This document shows, in pieces, positions 34,380 to 43,908 of a DNA stretch of 64,000 nt. A model generated the notes under the pieces. It saw only the letters and a list, made by a program, of their open reading frames with translations, made no database searches and was not told the origin of the DNA. The stretch's first letter is position 1. Every line of letters starts with the position of its first letter. The position numbers were made by a program, and so were the translations under genes. Source of the stretch: Syntrophotaleaceae bacterium (lineage in GTDB: Bacteria > Desulfobacterota > Desulfuromonadia > Desulfuromonadales > Syntrophotaleaceae); the NCBI GenBank assembly GCA_041390365.1, contig JAWKQB010000003.1:682001-746000 (forward strand). The letters are read 5' to 3'.

Positions 34380-37370
34380 TCAAGAAGTAATATCTTTAAG
34401 TTTAATATAAACCTTTTTCAGCATCCACTCCTTTACAAGTCCGCCAAATGCATTGTCTTCGACAATTTTTTCAAATATTTCCTGATTTTGATCCATTCTT
34501 TCAATCAGCTTGCTTAAGAATTGGTCTTCGAATGCATACTTAAAGGTGTCGATTTTATTGGCTTGTGCCTGTGTTTTCAAGGTTTCGTCCAGTACAAGTT
34601 CGGCTTCAATCTGATCGAAAAAGAGTTTGTCAGCTTGCTCGAAATTGGTGCCGAACCTTTCGTTCAAAATGTCGATAATTTCAGACAGCACGGCCTTCTC
34701 TTCCATTGACCTCTTGATCCCTGCTTCTGATAGCCCATCAAGTTCACCAACTTCATCCTTCTGCAGCTCAATGCTGCCATCTGAGATCTTCTGGAGGCGG
34801 TAATACTCCAGGGCAACCTCATCATCGAGCCGCAAGGTTTCCGCCAAATCCTTTTTCGGCAGTTTGGTTTGAAGCAGTTTTGCATAGGCGTAAAACTTCT
34901 CAAAATCCGGCTCAGTAAAGGGCATTATCTGGGCCAGGAAAGAATAGAGATTGGTCCAGGTTCGAAGACTTTTCTTAAATTCGTCCTTTTCGTCCTCCTT
35001 CTCAATAGCCCTGAATCTATCAACCGCAGGGTCAATGTACGCATACAAGTAGGACTGATCCTTGGCCGTCAGCCTTCGACTATCCTTGAAATAAACCCTT
35101 GCAAAAGCTTCAATTTCCGACTGCCAGTAGATCTGCTTTTCGTCCAGTTTTCCTTTCAGATCGTAAAGGTGATTCGGGTCGGGCTCGGACGCAACCGTGG
35201 TTATTTCATAGTACGGCTGGAATGAAGAGAGAATAGTTTCCCGGTCGTTGACGAAATCCAGAACAAAGGTGTCATCCTTGCCGGGACAGGTTCGATTCAG
35301 CCGGGATAGCGTCTGGACAGCCTTTACACCGGACAGCTTTTTGTCCACATACATGGTGTGCAACAGGGGTTGATCGAATCCGGTCTGATATTTGTCCGCG
35401 ACAATCAGGATTTTGTATTCATCCTTCGCAAAAATTTCCGGCAGCTCCCGTTCGCCGTACCCTGTCAGAGATGGCTCGGCAACGCCCTCGGGGAAGTCAT
35501 CGTCAACAACCCTTCCGGAAAAAGCTACCAGCACCTTGATGTCTGTGTATTCCCTGGCTTTGATATATCGGTTGAACTCGTCATAGTATCGCTTGGCGTG
35601 GAGCCTCGAACCGGTCACCAGCATGGCCTTGGCTCTGCCGCCGATTTTCTTGGCAACAACCTGGCGGAAATGCTCAACGATAACCTCGGTCTTTTGGGCA
35701 AGATTATGCGGATGCAGCGACACATATTTGCCTATCGCCTGCGCCGCCTTCTTTTTGTTGAGCAGGGGGTCGTCCTCAATGGCCTTGGTCAGTTTGAAGT
35801 ACAGGTCATAGGTCGTATAGTTTTTCAGGACATCGAGAATGAACCCCTCCTCAATCGCCTGGCGCATGGAGTAAAGGTGAAAGGGCTGCGGTTTGTCCTC
35901 GGTGCCCGGAGTGCCGAACACGGCGAGGGTCTTGTGTTTTGGTGTGGCGGTAAAAGCAAAAAAAGAGATATTCCGTTGCCTGCCCCTGGCGGCGCATGAT
36001 TTTTCTACTTCGGCGTTGATTGCGTCTTCATCGTCAAAATCGTCCTGCTCATCCTCAACCGCTGCATCAAGCGATCTGGAAGAAAGCACCTCCTTCATTT
36101 TCTTGCTTGCCTCGCCCCCTTGCGAACTGTGGGCTTCATCAATGATGACGGCATACTTCCTGTCCGGCAAATCCTCCACCTTCTCAATTACAAAAGGAAA
36201 CTTCTGCAGGGTGGTGATGATGATGTGCGTTCCGTAGCCGATCGCAGCGGCAAGCTGAGAACTGTCCTTGTCAACTTTCTGCACTACCCCGGTTTTATGC
36301 TCGAACTGGTAGATGGTGTTCTGGAGCTGGTTATCAAGCACTTTCCTATCGGTCACCACGATGAGGCTATCGAAAATCCGCTCATCCCTTTCGTTGTGCA
36401 GACTGGAAAGTCGGTAGGCCAGCCAGGCGATTGAGTTGCTCTTGCCGGAGCCGGCGGAGTGCTGAATCAGGTAGTTCTTGCCGGCACCAGTGGCCTTGGC
36501 GTCGCTGGTCAGCTTCCGGACGGAATCAAGCTGATGATAGCGGGGGAAGATCATCTTCTCGCTCTTCTTCACTACCCCGTCGAATTCATACGCCTCGGTT
36601 TGCAGATGAATGAAGCGCTGGATGATGTCCAGCCAGCTATCCCTGGTCAATACTTCTTCCCAAAGGTAGGAGGTCTTGTAACCACTTGGATTTGCAGGAT
36701 TCCCTTTGCCGTTGCCGCACCCCTTGTTGAACGGTAGCCAATAGGTTCTGTTCCCATCCAGCCGGGTCGTCATGTACACTTCGTCGGGATCGACGGCGAA
36801 GTGGACCAGGGCTCTCTTCTTGAACGCAAACAACAACTCCCGGTTGTCCCGGTCCCGAGCATACTGTCGCTTGGCGTTGCCGGCTGTCTGGCCGGTGAAA
36901 TGGTTCTTCAGTTCCAATGTGGCAACAGGCAGGCCGTTGAGCGACAGCGCCAGATCGACCGAATTCCGGCTCTTGTCGCTGTAGTAGAGCTGGCGGGTTA
37001 TCTTCAGGCTGTTTTGGCCATAGAGCTTCAAAGTATCCGGGTTCAGGCCAGACTCCGGCTTGAAAAAAGCCATCTGGAAACGGATGCCGTAATCCACAAA
37101 GCCGTTACGCAGCACATCCAGTGCACCGCGCAGATCAAGTTCCTTGTACAGGCGCTGGATGATGCGGTGCGGGCAGTCGGCGCCATGCACGGCTTCAAGC
37201 TTCGTCCACTTTTCCGCCTGGGTTGACCGGATGAAGTCGATCACGTCGGCCTTGAACATCCCCAGTTCAACGCTGTAGTCACCGGCGCACCCCTGGGCAT
37301 AGCCCCCCCGGGCAACCAGACTTTCGACGATGGCGGTTTCAAAGGTCTTTTCCGTGCGGATATCGCTCAT
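34380..37370 (-). CDS. hsdR: Type I restriction enzyme R subunit
   Basis: A 996-residue motor and nuclease subunit. The N-terminal nuclease domain has SVDLALSLNGLPVATLELKN, the D...ELK core of the PD-(D/E)xK fold. The translocase has Walker A as HSAGSGKSNSIAWL, DEAH as VIIDEAHSSQGG, and FAFTATPKHKT; later motifs include LIVADKYQTGFDQPLL and VQTLSRLNRTCPGKD. The enzyme translocates and cuts unmodified DNA when bound to HsdM/HsdS. It is the last gene of the operon, 65 bases after the AlbA_2 protein gene, with a tandem decamer repeat between. The block is AT-richer than uvrB beside it. Confidence 0.95.
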   Translation of the reverse strand: MSDIRTEKTFETAIVESLVARGGYAQGCAGDYSVELGMFKADVIDFIRSTQAEKWTKLEAVHGADCPHRIIQRLYKELDLRGALDVLRNGFVDYGIRFQMAFFKPESGLNPDTLKLYGQNSLKITRQLYYSDKSRNSVDLALSLNGLPVATLELKNHFTGQTAGNAKRQYARDRDNRELLFAFKKRALVHFAVDPDEVYMTTRLDGNRTYWLPFNKGCGNGKGNPANPSGYKTSYLWEEVLTRDSWLDIIQRFIHLQTEAYEFDGVVKKSEKMIFPRYHQLDSVRKLTSDAKATGAGKNYLIQHSAGSGKSNSIAWLAYRLSSLHNERDERIFDSLIVVTDRKVLDNQLQNTIYQFEHKTGVVQKVDKDSSQLAAAIGYGTHIIITTLQKFPFVIEKVEDLPDRKYAVIIDEAHSSQGGEASKKMKEVLSSRSLDAAVEDEQDDFDDEDAINAEVEKSCAARGRQRNISFFAFTATPKHKTLAVFGTPGTEDKPQPFHLYSMRQAIEEGFILDVLKNYTTYDLYFKLTKAIEDDPLLNKKKAAQAIGKYVSLHPHNLAQKTEVIVEHFRQVVAKKIGGRAKAMLVTGSRLHAKRYYDEFNRYIKAREYTDIKVLVAFSGRVVDDDFPEGVAEPSLTGYGERELPEIFAKDEYKILIVADKYQTGFDQPLLHTMYVDKKLSGVKAVQTLSRLNRTCPGKDDTFVLDFVNDRETILSSFQPYYEITTVASEPDPNHLYDLKGKLDEKQIYWQSEIEAFARVYFKDSRRLTAKDQSYLYAYIDPAVDRFRAIEKEDEKDEFKKSLRTWTNLYSFLAQIMPFTEPDFEKFYAYAKLLQTKLPKKDLAETLRLDDEVALEYYRLQKISDGSIELQKDEVGELDGLSEAGIKRSMEEKAVLSEIIDILNERFGTNFEQADKLFFDQIEAELVLDETLKTQAQANKIDTFKYAFEDQFLSKLIERMDQNQEIFEKIVEDNAFGGLVKEWMLKKVYIKLKDITS

Positions 37371-37407
37371 GCGCGTGGGTTCCTTGTCGATGAAGCGCGT
37401 TATGCGG

Positions 37408-37435
37408 ATGTCTAAAAATGTCTAAAAATGTCTAG
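37408..37435. repeat. Tandem decamer repeat, about 3 copies
   Basis: ATGTCTAAAA is repeated directly (atgtctaaaa, atgtctaaaa, atgtctagct) between the AlbA_2 gene and hsdR. A further partial copy (TTAGACATTTT) lies inside the 3' end of the AlbA_2 gene. Slippage could change the spacing ahead of hsdR. Confidence 0.75.
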
Positions 37436-39094
37436 CTAGTTGGCCTTAGACATTTTCCAAACCTTGCCCTCTGGATGGATAAGCCCTTTGTTTTTAAGCT
37501 GTTGCAGAATGTTCTTGATTTTATTCTTTTTCTGCTCTTCGTCCAAAACATCGGGAAGTTTGTCTAACAGAACCCTTTCAAAATCGACTTTTTTCCCCTC
37601 TCCGAACTCGTTCAGATAATCGATAATAACCTTCCTGCAATAATCGTCATCAATGCCGCGCTGCCTGATGTAGGCGCTTCGGTCGCCTGTCGCCTTGGCC
37701 ACGGTCGCGGAGATGTGGAAGTTTGGCTTTCTTCCCTCGATCAGTCCCTTTCCCTTCAACAGCTTGATTTCGTCATGGGTCAGGGGACGGTTCTTTGCCA
37801 CCTTGTCGAGGAGAATGATCTCTTCCAGGCGCAAATCCGGAAGGTTCGCGAGTTTTCGTGCATAGCTCATGTCGAGCACTTTGCCGACAATGGTAACTTT
37901 CACCTGGTCCGGCTTGAGCTCGTATTCCGGCAGGGGAAAATACTTCTTCCGCTGCAACAGGAACATCCTCTTGATGCCGCTGCCAATGGTATCGATCATG
38001 TTGAGGTTCACCATTGCATCGGCGAGAAACTTGTTGCGATAGTACGGCGACGGAGCGTCTGAGAAAAGGACTTCGTTGATGCTATGCGGAATGAAGGCGC
38101 CGGGATTGCTGAAGGTCAGGTAGCCATCCTCCCGTTCAACGACGGTTATTTTCCCGCCGAGAGAGTAGTCCTGGTGGGCGATGCAATTGTTCAGCGCCTC
38201 TCGGATGATATACGGCTCGTATTGATCCACTTCATCCGGGAAAAGGGTACCGTCGGGAAGATAGCGATACTTCAGGTTGCGGATTTTACCGTACACGGCC
38301 TCCGTAGAGAGAATCAGCGGACAGCTGAAATGCTGGTAGTCCTTTTCGATGTTGTCCCGGTCCTTCAAGATCCAGGTAATCTTGCAGGTCGCCGGACTGA
38401 TAAAATGCTCCGCTTCCTCTTTGCCCAGCAGGATTATGGCCGCGCGGGTTATCTTGCCTTTGATGCAGACCTTTGCTTTGTTCAAGAAAGTCAGATCATC
38501 CCAGCCGTCTATCTCTTCGGCTAATTTGGGGTTCTTTGTCTTGTACGCCGACCGGGCTTTAAGGATGCCATCCGGTGACAGGTCGTCCAGCGTTGCGCCA
38601 TGACAGATGACGGCACTCCAGTCCCTATCCGGACCGTGGCTGCGGATGCGTTCGATCTCTTCCAGGTTGAGGGGCGAGAGGGATTCGCCGTCGCGGCCGT
38701 AGTAATGGCCATCCCAGGCGATGGGGATTCCCTTGGGTGCGGCCGGAATCTGGAACATGAGCACCCGGCCCTCGGGGAGTTTCAACTCGTGGATCTCCAC
38801 GAAGGTAATGCGGTTCGTCGTCTTGTCGGCAATCTCCTTTTTCAGGGATTCAAGGGCTCTGCCGTCTGCCCTGTAGTTGCTGCCGACAATTCGGCGGGTC
38901 TTGTCATGAATGCCAAAGACAAGCCAGGCATGCTTGATTGCTTTCAGATTGGCTTCGTTGGCAAGGGCGCTGAAATATTTGCCGATTTTTTCGAAGGAGT
39001 AGTCGTTTCTGGCTTCCTTGAACTCGACGACTTCATTTTCGGACGTCATGCTACTGAGTTCATGAAGTTTGTTGATGAGAGCGCCAGTTTTCAT
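37436..39094 (-). CDS. AlbA_2/Schlafen-like domain plus GHKL-type ATPase domain protein in the R-M operon
   Basis: A 552-residue protein. The N-terminal AlbA_2 (Schlafen AlbA_2-like) domain has VVEFKEARNDYSFEKIGKYF and AWLVFGIHDKTRRIVG. The middle carries a RecG-C/HATPase_c_4-like part: IIREALNNCIAHQDYS, LTFSNPGAF and MIDTIGSGIKRMF. The C-terminus (LTHDEIKLLKGKGLIEGRKP onward) resembles winged helices. Proteins of this make-up bind nucleic acid and recur next to type I R-M and other defence genes. They may regulate the operon or act as effectors. The start overlaps the Ntn-hydrolase stop by ATGA, so it is translated with it. Confidence 0.8.
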   Translation of the reverse strand: MKTGALINKLHELSSMTSENEVVEFKEARNDYSFEKIGKYFSALANEANLKAIKHAWLVFGIHDKTRRIVGSNYRADGRALESLKKEIADKTTNRITFVEIHELKLPEGRVLMFQIPAAPKGIPIAWDGHYYGRDGESLSPLNLEEIERIRSHGPDRDWSAVICHGATLDDLSPDGILKARSAYKTKNPKLAEEIDGWDDLTFLNKAKVCIKGKITRAAIILLGKEEAEHFISPATCKITWILKDRDNIEKDYQHFSCPLILSTEAVYGKIRNLKYRYLPDGTLFPDEVDQYEPYIIREALNNCIAHQDYSLGGKITVVEREDGYLTFSNPGAFIPHSINEVLFSDAPSPYYRNKFLADAMVNLNMIDTIGSGIKRMFLLQRKKYFPLPEYELKPDQVKVTIVGKVLDMSYARKLANLPDLRLEEIILLDKVAKNRPLTHDEIKLLKGKGLIEGRKPNFHISATVAKATGDRSAYIRQRGIDDDYCRKVIIDYLNEFGEGKKVDFERVLLDKLPDVLDEEQKKNKIKNILQQLKNKGLIHPEGKVWKMSKAN

Positions 39095-40089
39095 TCGCCA
39101 ACCTCACCAGCAGTTTTCAGCTCCCGCAGATACCTGGCGTAAGCGATTTCCTTCAGTATTGCTTTCACTTTCTGCTTGTCTCGGTCGGTGAGCTCGCCTC
39201 TGATTTCTCCTGCAGGATAGCATTCACGCATAAACTCCGTGTCGCGCTTGAAGGTCTCTTCGGCGATCTCTGCCAGCCTTTCGGGAAGTTCGAGATCGGT
39301 TATTTCAAAAGTGTCCGGGCTGAAATAGCGGACCGAAGGTTTGTTGTATTCGTTGTGCTCTCGCCCCTGGAAACAGGGATGCCCCTTGATGGATGGCCAG
39401 TAGATTCCGAAGAACTCCGACTTCCCGGACTTGTACACCTTGGCGATTTGCAAGCTGCCGCCTACTTCCCGAATGGACGAATCGAGAGCGACATCCCGCA
39501 GGACCCGTAATGGTTCCATGTCGAGTTTTGAGTCAACAAGATCCTCGTCCAGCAGGATCGACTTGAATCTTTTCCTTGCCTCCTCCTCGATGTCGATCGC
39601 CGCACCTCCCATAAAAGTATAGAAGCGGGTTTTGTTGGCATCATTGGTAAGCTCATCAAAGAGAAAGCCTTCCGCATCCTGTGAATAATACAACTTCCAG
39701 ATGCGGAAAGAGTTCGACTGCCAGCACCAGCCGCCAAACAGGAATCGGGCGCTGCCGCGCAGTTCGTGGATGTTGTTGCTTCGGATTTCGGAGACGACCG
39801 TTTTGATGAGGCTAGTGAAGAGTTCGGAAACGTGGTTGAGAATCTCGGAAATGCTTGTTTCAGGATTTTCCAGCTGTTTGTTGAACTGCAAGGACGAAAC
39901 GAGATTGAGGATCAAGGGGTAAGCTCGTCCGGTCTCCCCGGCAAAGCAGAGCAGGCAATCCTTGCGGGGGAGTTCAAATAGCTTGATGCCGTGGTCCCAT
40001 TTTTCGCCGCCGGTCAGGGTGCTGTCGGTGGCGAAGACAAGCTCATCCGTGTTGTTGATCTGCCGTACCCATGCGGTGCAAAGCGTCAT
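39091..40089 (-). CDS. Proteasome/HslV-like Ntn-hydrolase candidate inside the type I R-M operon
   Basis: A 332-residue protein. The second residue is Thr (MTLCTAWVR), giving an N-terminal nucleophile once Met is removed. The first ~60 residues align by eye with proteasome beta subunits and HslV: TLCTAWVR, then LVFATDSTLTGG, then GIKLF, then LLCFAGETGRAYPL. Numbered after Met removal, T1, D21 and K35 match the Thr1/Asp17/Lys33 triad of proteasomes within loop-length changes. The remaining ~270 residues are of unknown fold. It overlaps hsdS upstream and the AlbA_2 gene downstream by ATGA. A protease that senses or processes the R-M complex is possible; no experiment supports that yet. Confidence 0.65.
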   Translation of the reverse strand: MTLCTAWVRQINNTDELVFATDSTLTGGEKWDHGIKLFELPRKDCLLCFAGETGRAYPLILNLVSSLQFNKQLENPETSISEILNHVSELFTSLIKTVVSEIRSNNIHELRGSARFLFGGWCWQSNSFRIWKLYYSQDAEGFLFDELTNDANKTRFYTFMGGAAIDIEEEARKRFKSILLDEDLVDSKLDMEPLRVLRDVALDSSIREVGGSLQIAKVYKSGKSEFFGIYWPSIKGHPCFQGREHNEYNKPSVRYFSPDTFEITDLELPERLAEIAEETFKRDTEFMRECYPAGEIRGELTDRDKQKVKAILKEIAYARYLRELKTAGEVGE

Positions 40090-41453
40090 GTTGCCACCTC
40101 GTCACGAACGTCAATCTTTCCTGTCACAACTTCAGAAATCAGGGTGGTCCGGTATTCCTTGAATAATTCGACCTGTTTTTTAAATTTATCGATAATGGTG
40201 GTCAACCGTGCGCATTCGGCTTCTATGTGAGCGCCGATAGAGGTTTGTTCTGCTTCATTTGTTTTTAAAAAAGGCATTTCACTCATCAGCTGCATTGACA
40301 ATGCGGGCTGTGCAGAGCCTTTTACTTCAATGTCTATGACACCGTTTTGTTTAAGATTTAACAACTGATAATGTATGAATTTCAGATTATAACCATTGCC
40401 GATTGTTAATTTCAGGGAGTTGCCAGACACGACAGATGGCTTGTCCAGCTTCGGCAAAATTCCAGACATGCCAAAATTTGCCCCTATTTTCGCAATAACA
40501 ATGTCATTTTCAACACATTCACTTCGTTTTATGGTCTCAAAATGTTCTTCTGTAATTGTTTTGAATTCTTTGTGTTGATTAAAACAGCCAGAGGTGATGT
40601 AGCCACTGTCAATAACATAAACACCGCCATTGTTGACAAAATGCTCTGTCTTCAAATTGGAACCGAACGGCCCATCAACGAAAGAATTTTTAACCTCAGC
40701 TTTTACATACTTCAACCGCTTCACCTCCCAATGCTCGGGAATATCCCCAAGCCAGTCAACGCCGGAAGGTTTGGTCTTTACCTTTGGATCAAGCCCCTTG
40801 GTAACCGCATGGTTGATGATCGTGGCTTTCTCTTCCTCGTAGAGCGCAATCAGCTTTTCCTTATTGGCTATAAGCTGGTCGATCTCGGCAGTTTTGCGGT
40901 CGAGGAATGTGGCGATGGCGGTTTGTTCGGCAGTATCTGCTAATGGGAATAAGAAATTTTTCAGGACCTCAAAATTAAGACCTTCTCTACCGCTCCCTGT
41001 CTGGTCGACATCAATTTGCTTCTGCCCCACATCGGACCGAAGCAGATAATACAAATACTTTGTGCCTATTGCGGAAGCTGGACGTATGATGCATACATGC
41101 TGATTGACGTTTGCTTCCTCTAAAGAACCATCAGAAAAATAGCAACGTCCGATTGACGCGCCTGTAATATTCAAGAGCACATCACCATCCATGACCTTGC
41201 TATTTTGCATTTCGTCATGGATTTCTTGCGAAATATAAGCAACATCGTCCAATTTAAGTCCATTGAAATGAATGTTTTGGCTTCTCAGTAGCGGGATGCC
41301 ATCAAGTTGATAAGCATTGGCTCCGCCTTTGGGTGTCACGCCGCTGCCGACCTTTGAAACTACAAGCTTCAGCCTCTTTACATCCCACCCCTCCGGAATC
41401 TCCCCAATCCATTCCACCCCGGAATCCTTGTACCTCTCGTATCGCCGGATCAC
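40086..41453 (-). CDS. hsdS: Type I restriction enzyme specificity subunit
   Basis: A 455-residue protein with two target-recognition domains, each followed by a conserved helical region. The repeat pattern is clear: GEIPEGWDVKRLKLV at the first domain and GDIPEHWEVKRLKYV at the second. The central conserved helix is LDRKTAEIDQLIANKEKLIA and the C-terminal one is HIEAECARLTTIIDKFKKQV. It recognises a bipartite DNA site and recruits HsdM and HsdR. The ATG overlaps the hsdM stop (ATGA). Confidence 0.93.
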   Translation of the reverse strand: MIRRYERYKDSGVEWIGEIPEGWDVKRLKLVVSKVGSGVTPKGGANAYQLDGIPLLRSQNIHFNGLKLDDVAYISQEIHDEMQNSKVMDGDVLLNITGASIGRCYFSDGSLEEANVNQHVCIIRPASAIGTKYLYYLLRSDVGQKQIDVDQTGSGREGLNFEVLKNFLFPLADTAEQTAIATFLDRKTAEIDQLIANKEKLIALYEEEKATIINHAVTKGLDPKVKTKPSGVDWLGDIPEHWEVKRLKYVKAEVKNSFVDGPFGSNLKTEHFVNNGGVYVIDSGYITSGCFNQHKEFKTITEEHFETIKRSECVENDIVIAKIGANFGMSGILPKLDKPSVVSGNSLKLTIGNGYNLKFIHYQLLNLKQNGVIDIEVKGSAQPALSMQLMSEMPFLKTNEAEQTSIGAHIEAECARLTTIIDKFKKQVELFKEYRTTLISEVVTGKIDVRDEVAT

Positions 41454-43243
41454 AGCAGCACCTGCTTTTCAAGCTCCAGCGTCTCTTCTTCCAGCTTCAG
41501 GATATCGGCCTTGATGGCATCCAGCGATCGGAGCGGCTTGAACTCGTAAAAATACTTGGTGAAATTGATCTCATAACCCACCTTGGTCTTACTCTCGTCA
41601 ATCCAGGCATCGGGAACATGGGGTTTCACTTCCCGCTCGAAGTATTCCTCAATGGTTTGCTTCACCAGCTTGCCGTTAGCATCCTTGCGCAAAAAAGGAA
41701 TGTTCTCAAAATCCCGCAAGCTCGAATCGGCCTTCGGCTGGCCGTTGCGCCCCTTGACGATCTTCCCCTTGGCGTCCCGCTCCGGGCGCTCCACGGTCAC
41801 ACGCCAGAAGCCGAAGAAGTCGTTGGGATAAATCCTGCTGAACTCGTTTTCCTGAAAGTCACAGTAGATGTTGGTGATAAATCCAATCCCCCTACCGGTG
41901 CCGTTTTCCGGAATTTCCTTCCGCTTGTTTCCCAGACTGCGCGGCATCTTTCGCCAGAAGCGGTTTTCCGTGATGGCAGGATTCTCCTCGTCCTTGGTTC
42001 CAGTGGCGTTGACCAGGTGGATTTTTCCCTTGCGCTCCTTTTCCTTGTGGTTGGTCAGTATCCAGATATAGGTGGAGATGCCGGTGTTGTAGAAAAGCTG
42101 GTCCGGCAGGGCGATGATCGCCTCCAGCCAGTCGTTTTCGATGATCCATTTGCGGATCTCGCTTTCGCCGCCCCCGGCTTGTCCGGTAAAAAGGGGCGAG
42201 CCGTTGAAGACGATGCCGATCCGGCTGCCGTCCGGCTTCATCTTGGAGATCATGTGCTGCAGAAAGAGGAGCGACCCGTCATTGATGCGCGGCAGACCGG
42301 CCCCGAACCGTCCGGCGAACCCCTTTTTCTCGGCCTCGGCCTTGATGATCTTTTCCGCCTTCTTCCAGTCCACGCCGAAGGGGGGGTTGGAGAGCATGTA
42401 GTCGAATCGCTCACCCTCCAGACCATCGACCGTAAAAGTATTGCCGATCTTTACGTTGGCCGGGTTCTGTCCCTTGATCAGCATGTCCGATTTGCAGATG
42501 GCGTAGGATTCCGGATTGATTTCCTGCCCGAACACCTCAAGTTTGGCCTTGGGGTTCAGCTTCAACAGGTACTCTTCGGCAACGGAGAGCATCCCGCCCG
42601 TGCCGCATGCCGGGTCGTACAAGGTCTTGACGATCCCTTCCCTGGTGAGGATGTCGTTATCGCTCTTGAACAGCAGGTTCACCATCAGCTTGATGACTTC
42701 GCGAGGGGTAAAGTGCTCGCCTGCGGTTTCATTGGAAGCCTCAGCGAACCTCCGGATCAATTCCTCGAATACGTAGCCCATCTCCATGGTTGAGATGTTC
42801 TTCAGGTCGATCTTGGCAAACTCTTCCACCACCTTGAACAGCAAGTCGGTGTGCGGATCGTCCATGCGTGAGATGTGGTCGTCAAAGCTGAAATACTCGA
42901 CGATCTCACGGGCGCCGGCGGAAAAACCGTTGATGTAGTTGCGCAGATTGGCCGCCACATTGGCCGGGTCGGCTTTGATCTTGGCGAAATCGAATTTGCT
43001 GCGGTTGTGAAAGTTGAGTTTGGCGACCCTGTTCAGGGTCAGGTCTTTGGCACTGTCGGAGAGCTTTTCAACCTTCGGCAGGTAATCCAGCACCGCCTGC
43101 TTGGTGGGGGCAAGAACACAGTCCAGACGCCTGAGAACGGTCATCGGCAAAATGACCTTGCCATAGTCGGACTGCTTATAATCACCGCGCAACAAATCCG
43201 CGACACTCCAGATTTTGTTGGCCATTGCTTTAAAGTCAACCAT
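41450..43243 (-). CDS. hsdM: Type I restriction-modification DNA methyltransferase subunit
   Basis: A 597-residue N6-adenine methyltransferase. The SAM motif is DPACGTGGM, the catalytic motif is LSNPPFGVDW (NPPF), and the N-terminal helical domain starts MANKIWSVADLLRGDYKQ. A C-terminal ~150-residue part is present, longer than in E. coli. It methylates the site chosen by HsdS and protects host DNA. AGGAG lies before the ATG at 43243. It is the first gene of the five-gene operon; the promoter must lie in the gene-free region upstream. Confidence 0.95.
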   Translation of the reverse strand: MVDFKAMANKIWSVADLLRGDYKQSDYGKVILPMTVLRRLDCVLAPTKQAVLDYLPKVEKLSDSAKDLTLNRVAKLNFHNRSKFDFAKIKADPANVAANLRNYINGFSAGAREIVEYFSFDDHISRMDDPHTDLLFKVVEEFAKIDLKNISTMEMGYVFEELIRRFAEASNETAGEHFTPREVIKLMVNLLFKSDNDILTREGIVKTLYDPACGTGGMLSVAEEYLLKLNPKAKLEVFGQEINPESYAICKSDMLIKGQNPANVKIGNTFTVDGLEGERFDYMLSNPPFGVDWKKAEKIIKAEAEKKGFAGRFGAGLPRINDGSLLFLQHMISKMKPDGSRIGIVFNGSPLFTGQAGGGESEIRKWIIENDWLEAIIALPDQLFYNTGISTYIWILTNHKEKERKGKIHLVNATGTKDEENPAITENRFWRKMPRSLGNKRKEIPENGTGRGIGFITNIYCDFQENEFSRIYPNDFFGFWRVTVERPERDAKGKIVKGRNGQPKADSSLRDFENIPFLRKDANGKLVKQTIEEYFEREVKPHVPDAWIDESKTKVGYEINFTKYFYEFKPLRSLDAIKADILKLEEETLELEKQVLL

Positions 43244-43908
43244 TTATGTGACTCCTAAAAACAGGCTTCGGATTCTGGTCATAATTAGGCATAGTCGCGA
43301 GAGTTTTCCCCGCTGGAAATTGATCAGGCTTTGCTCGACCTAAGCTGAGGACGTGCCAAGTAAAATCTTCCACCCATTAAATATGTAATTGAGAGGGACG
43401 CCGGCCCGGGCTTTGTCGAGCGGTCGGCAATTTCATCTTCACCGTTTGCATCGGGCAGCAAGGCGCGGCGTTGTGATTAGGCGAGAGGTGAGAGATAAGC
43501 GGTAGAGGTAAGCTCTTGCGCGTCAAGGAGGCGAAGGGACGTATTTTTTGATTTTGCCCATTCTACAAAAAAAGCCGCCCACACCTCATCGGCGTCGAGC
43601 GGGCTCATCGATCCTTTCTGCTTATTTGCCAACCCCACATCTCACCCTCTGGGCATCAATTAAATTGAGAACTTAACATACCTTCACCGATCAAGCATGT
43701 CAACGCTCGAACTTAGGCAGGACGAACTTGCCGCAATATACGAACGCCCTGGCAAAAGGGCCAACGATGAAGGTCATGGGGTCCGCTGACAGGTAAAGCA
43801 AGTCAAGGGAAGTTCATGATGGCCACGGCGATTGGGCCAACTTGAAGGGCATACAAGCCGAGATGGCGCCTAGGAGCGAACGACGAGAAAAGCCGCAAAG
43901 AGGTATCA
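43244..43908. other. About 660-base region with no confident gene
   Basis: It separates the hsdM start from the stop of the L,D-transpeptidase gene and must contain the R-M operon promoter. I see one near-palindrome TTAAATTGAGAACTTAA (43660-43676), which could be an operator. A 30-codon open stretch begins with the ATG at about 43697 (MSTLELRQDELAAIYERPGK) and ends in a stop; it may be a gene fragment. No tRNA, CRISPR or IS end is visible. The composition is mixed, consistent with a recombination junction. Confidence 0.5.

Noticed and set aside
37408..37435. CRISPR array
   Set aside because: The repeat unit is a 10-base tandem without spacers and with no Cas genes nearby.
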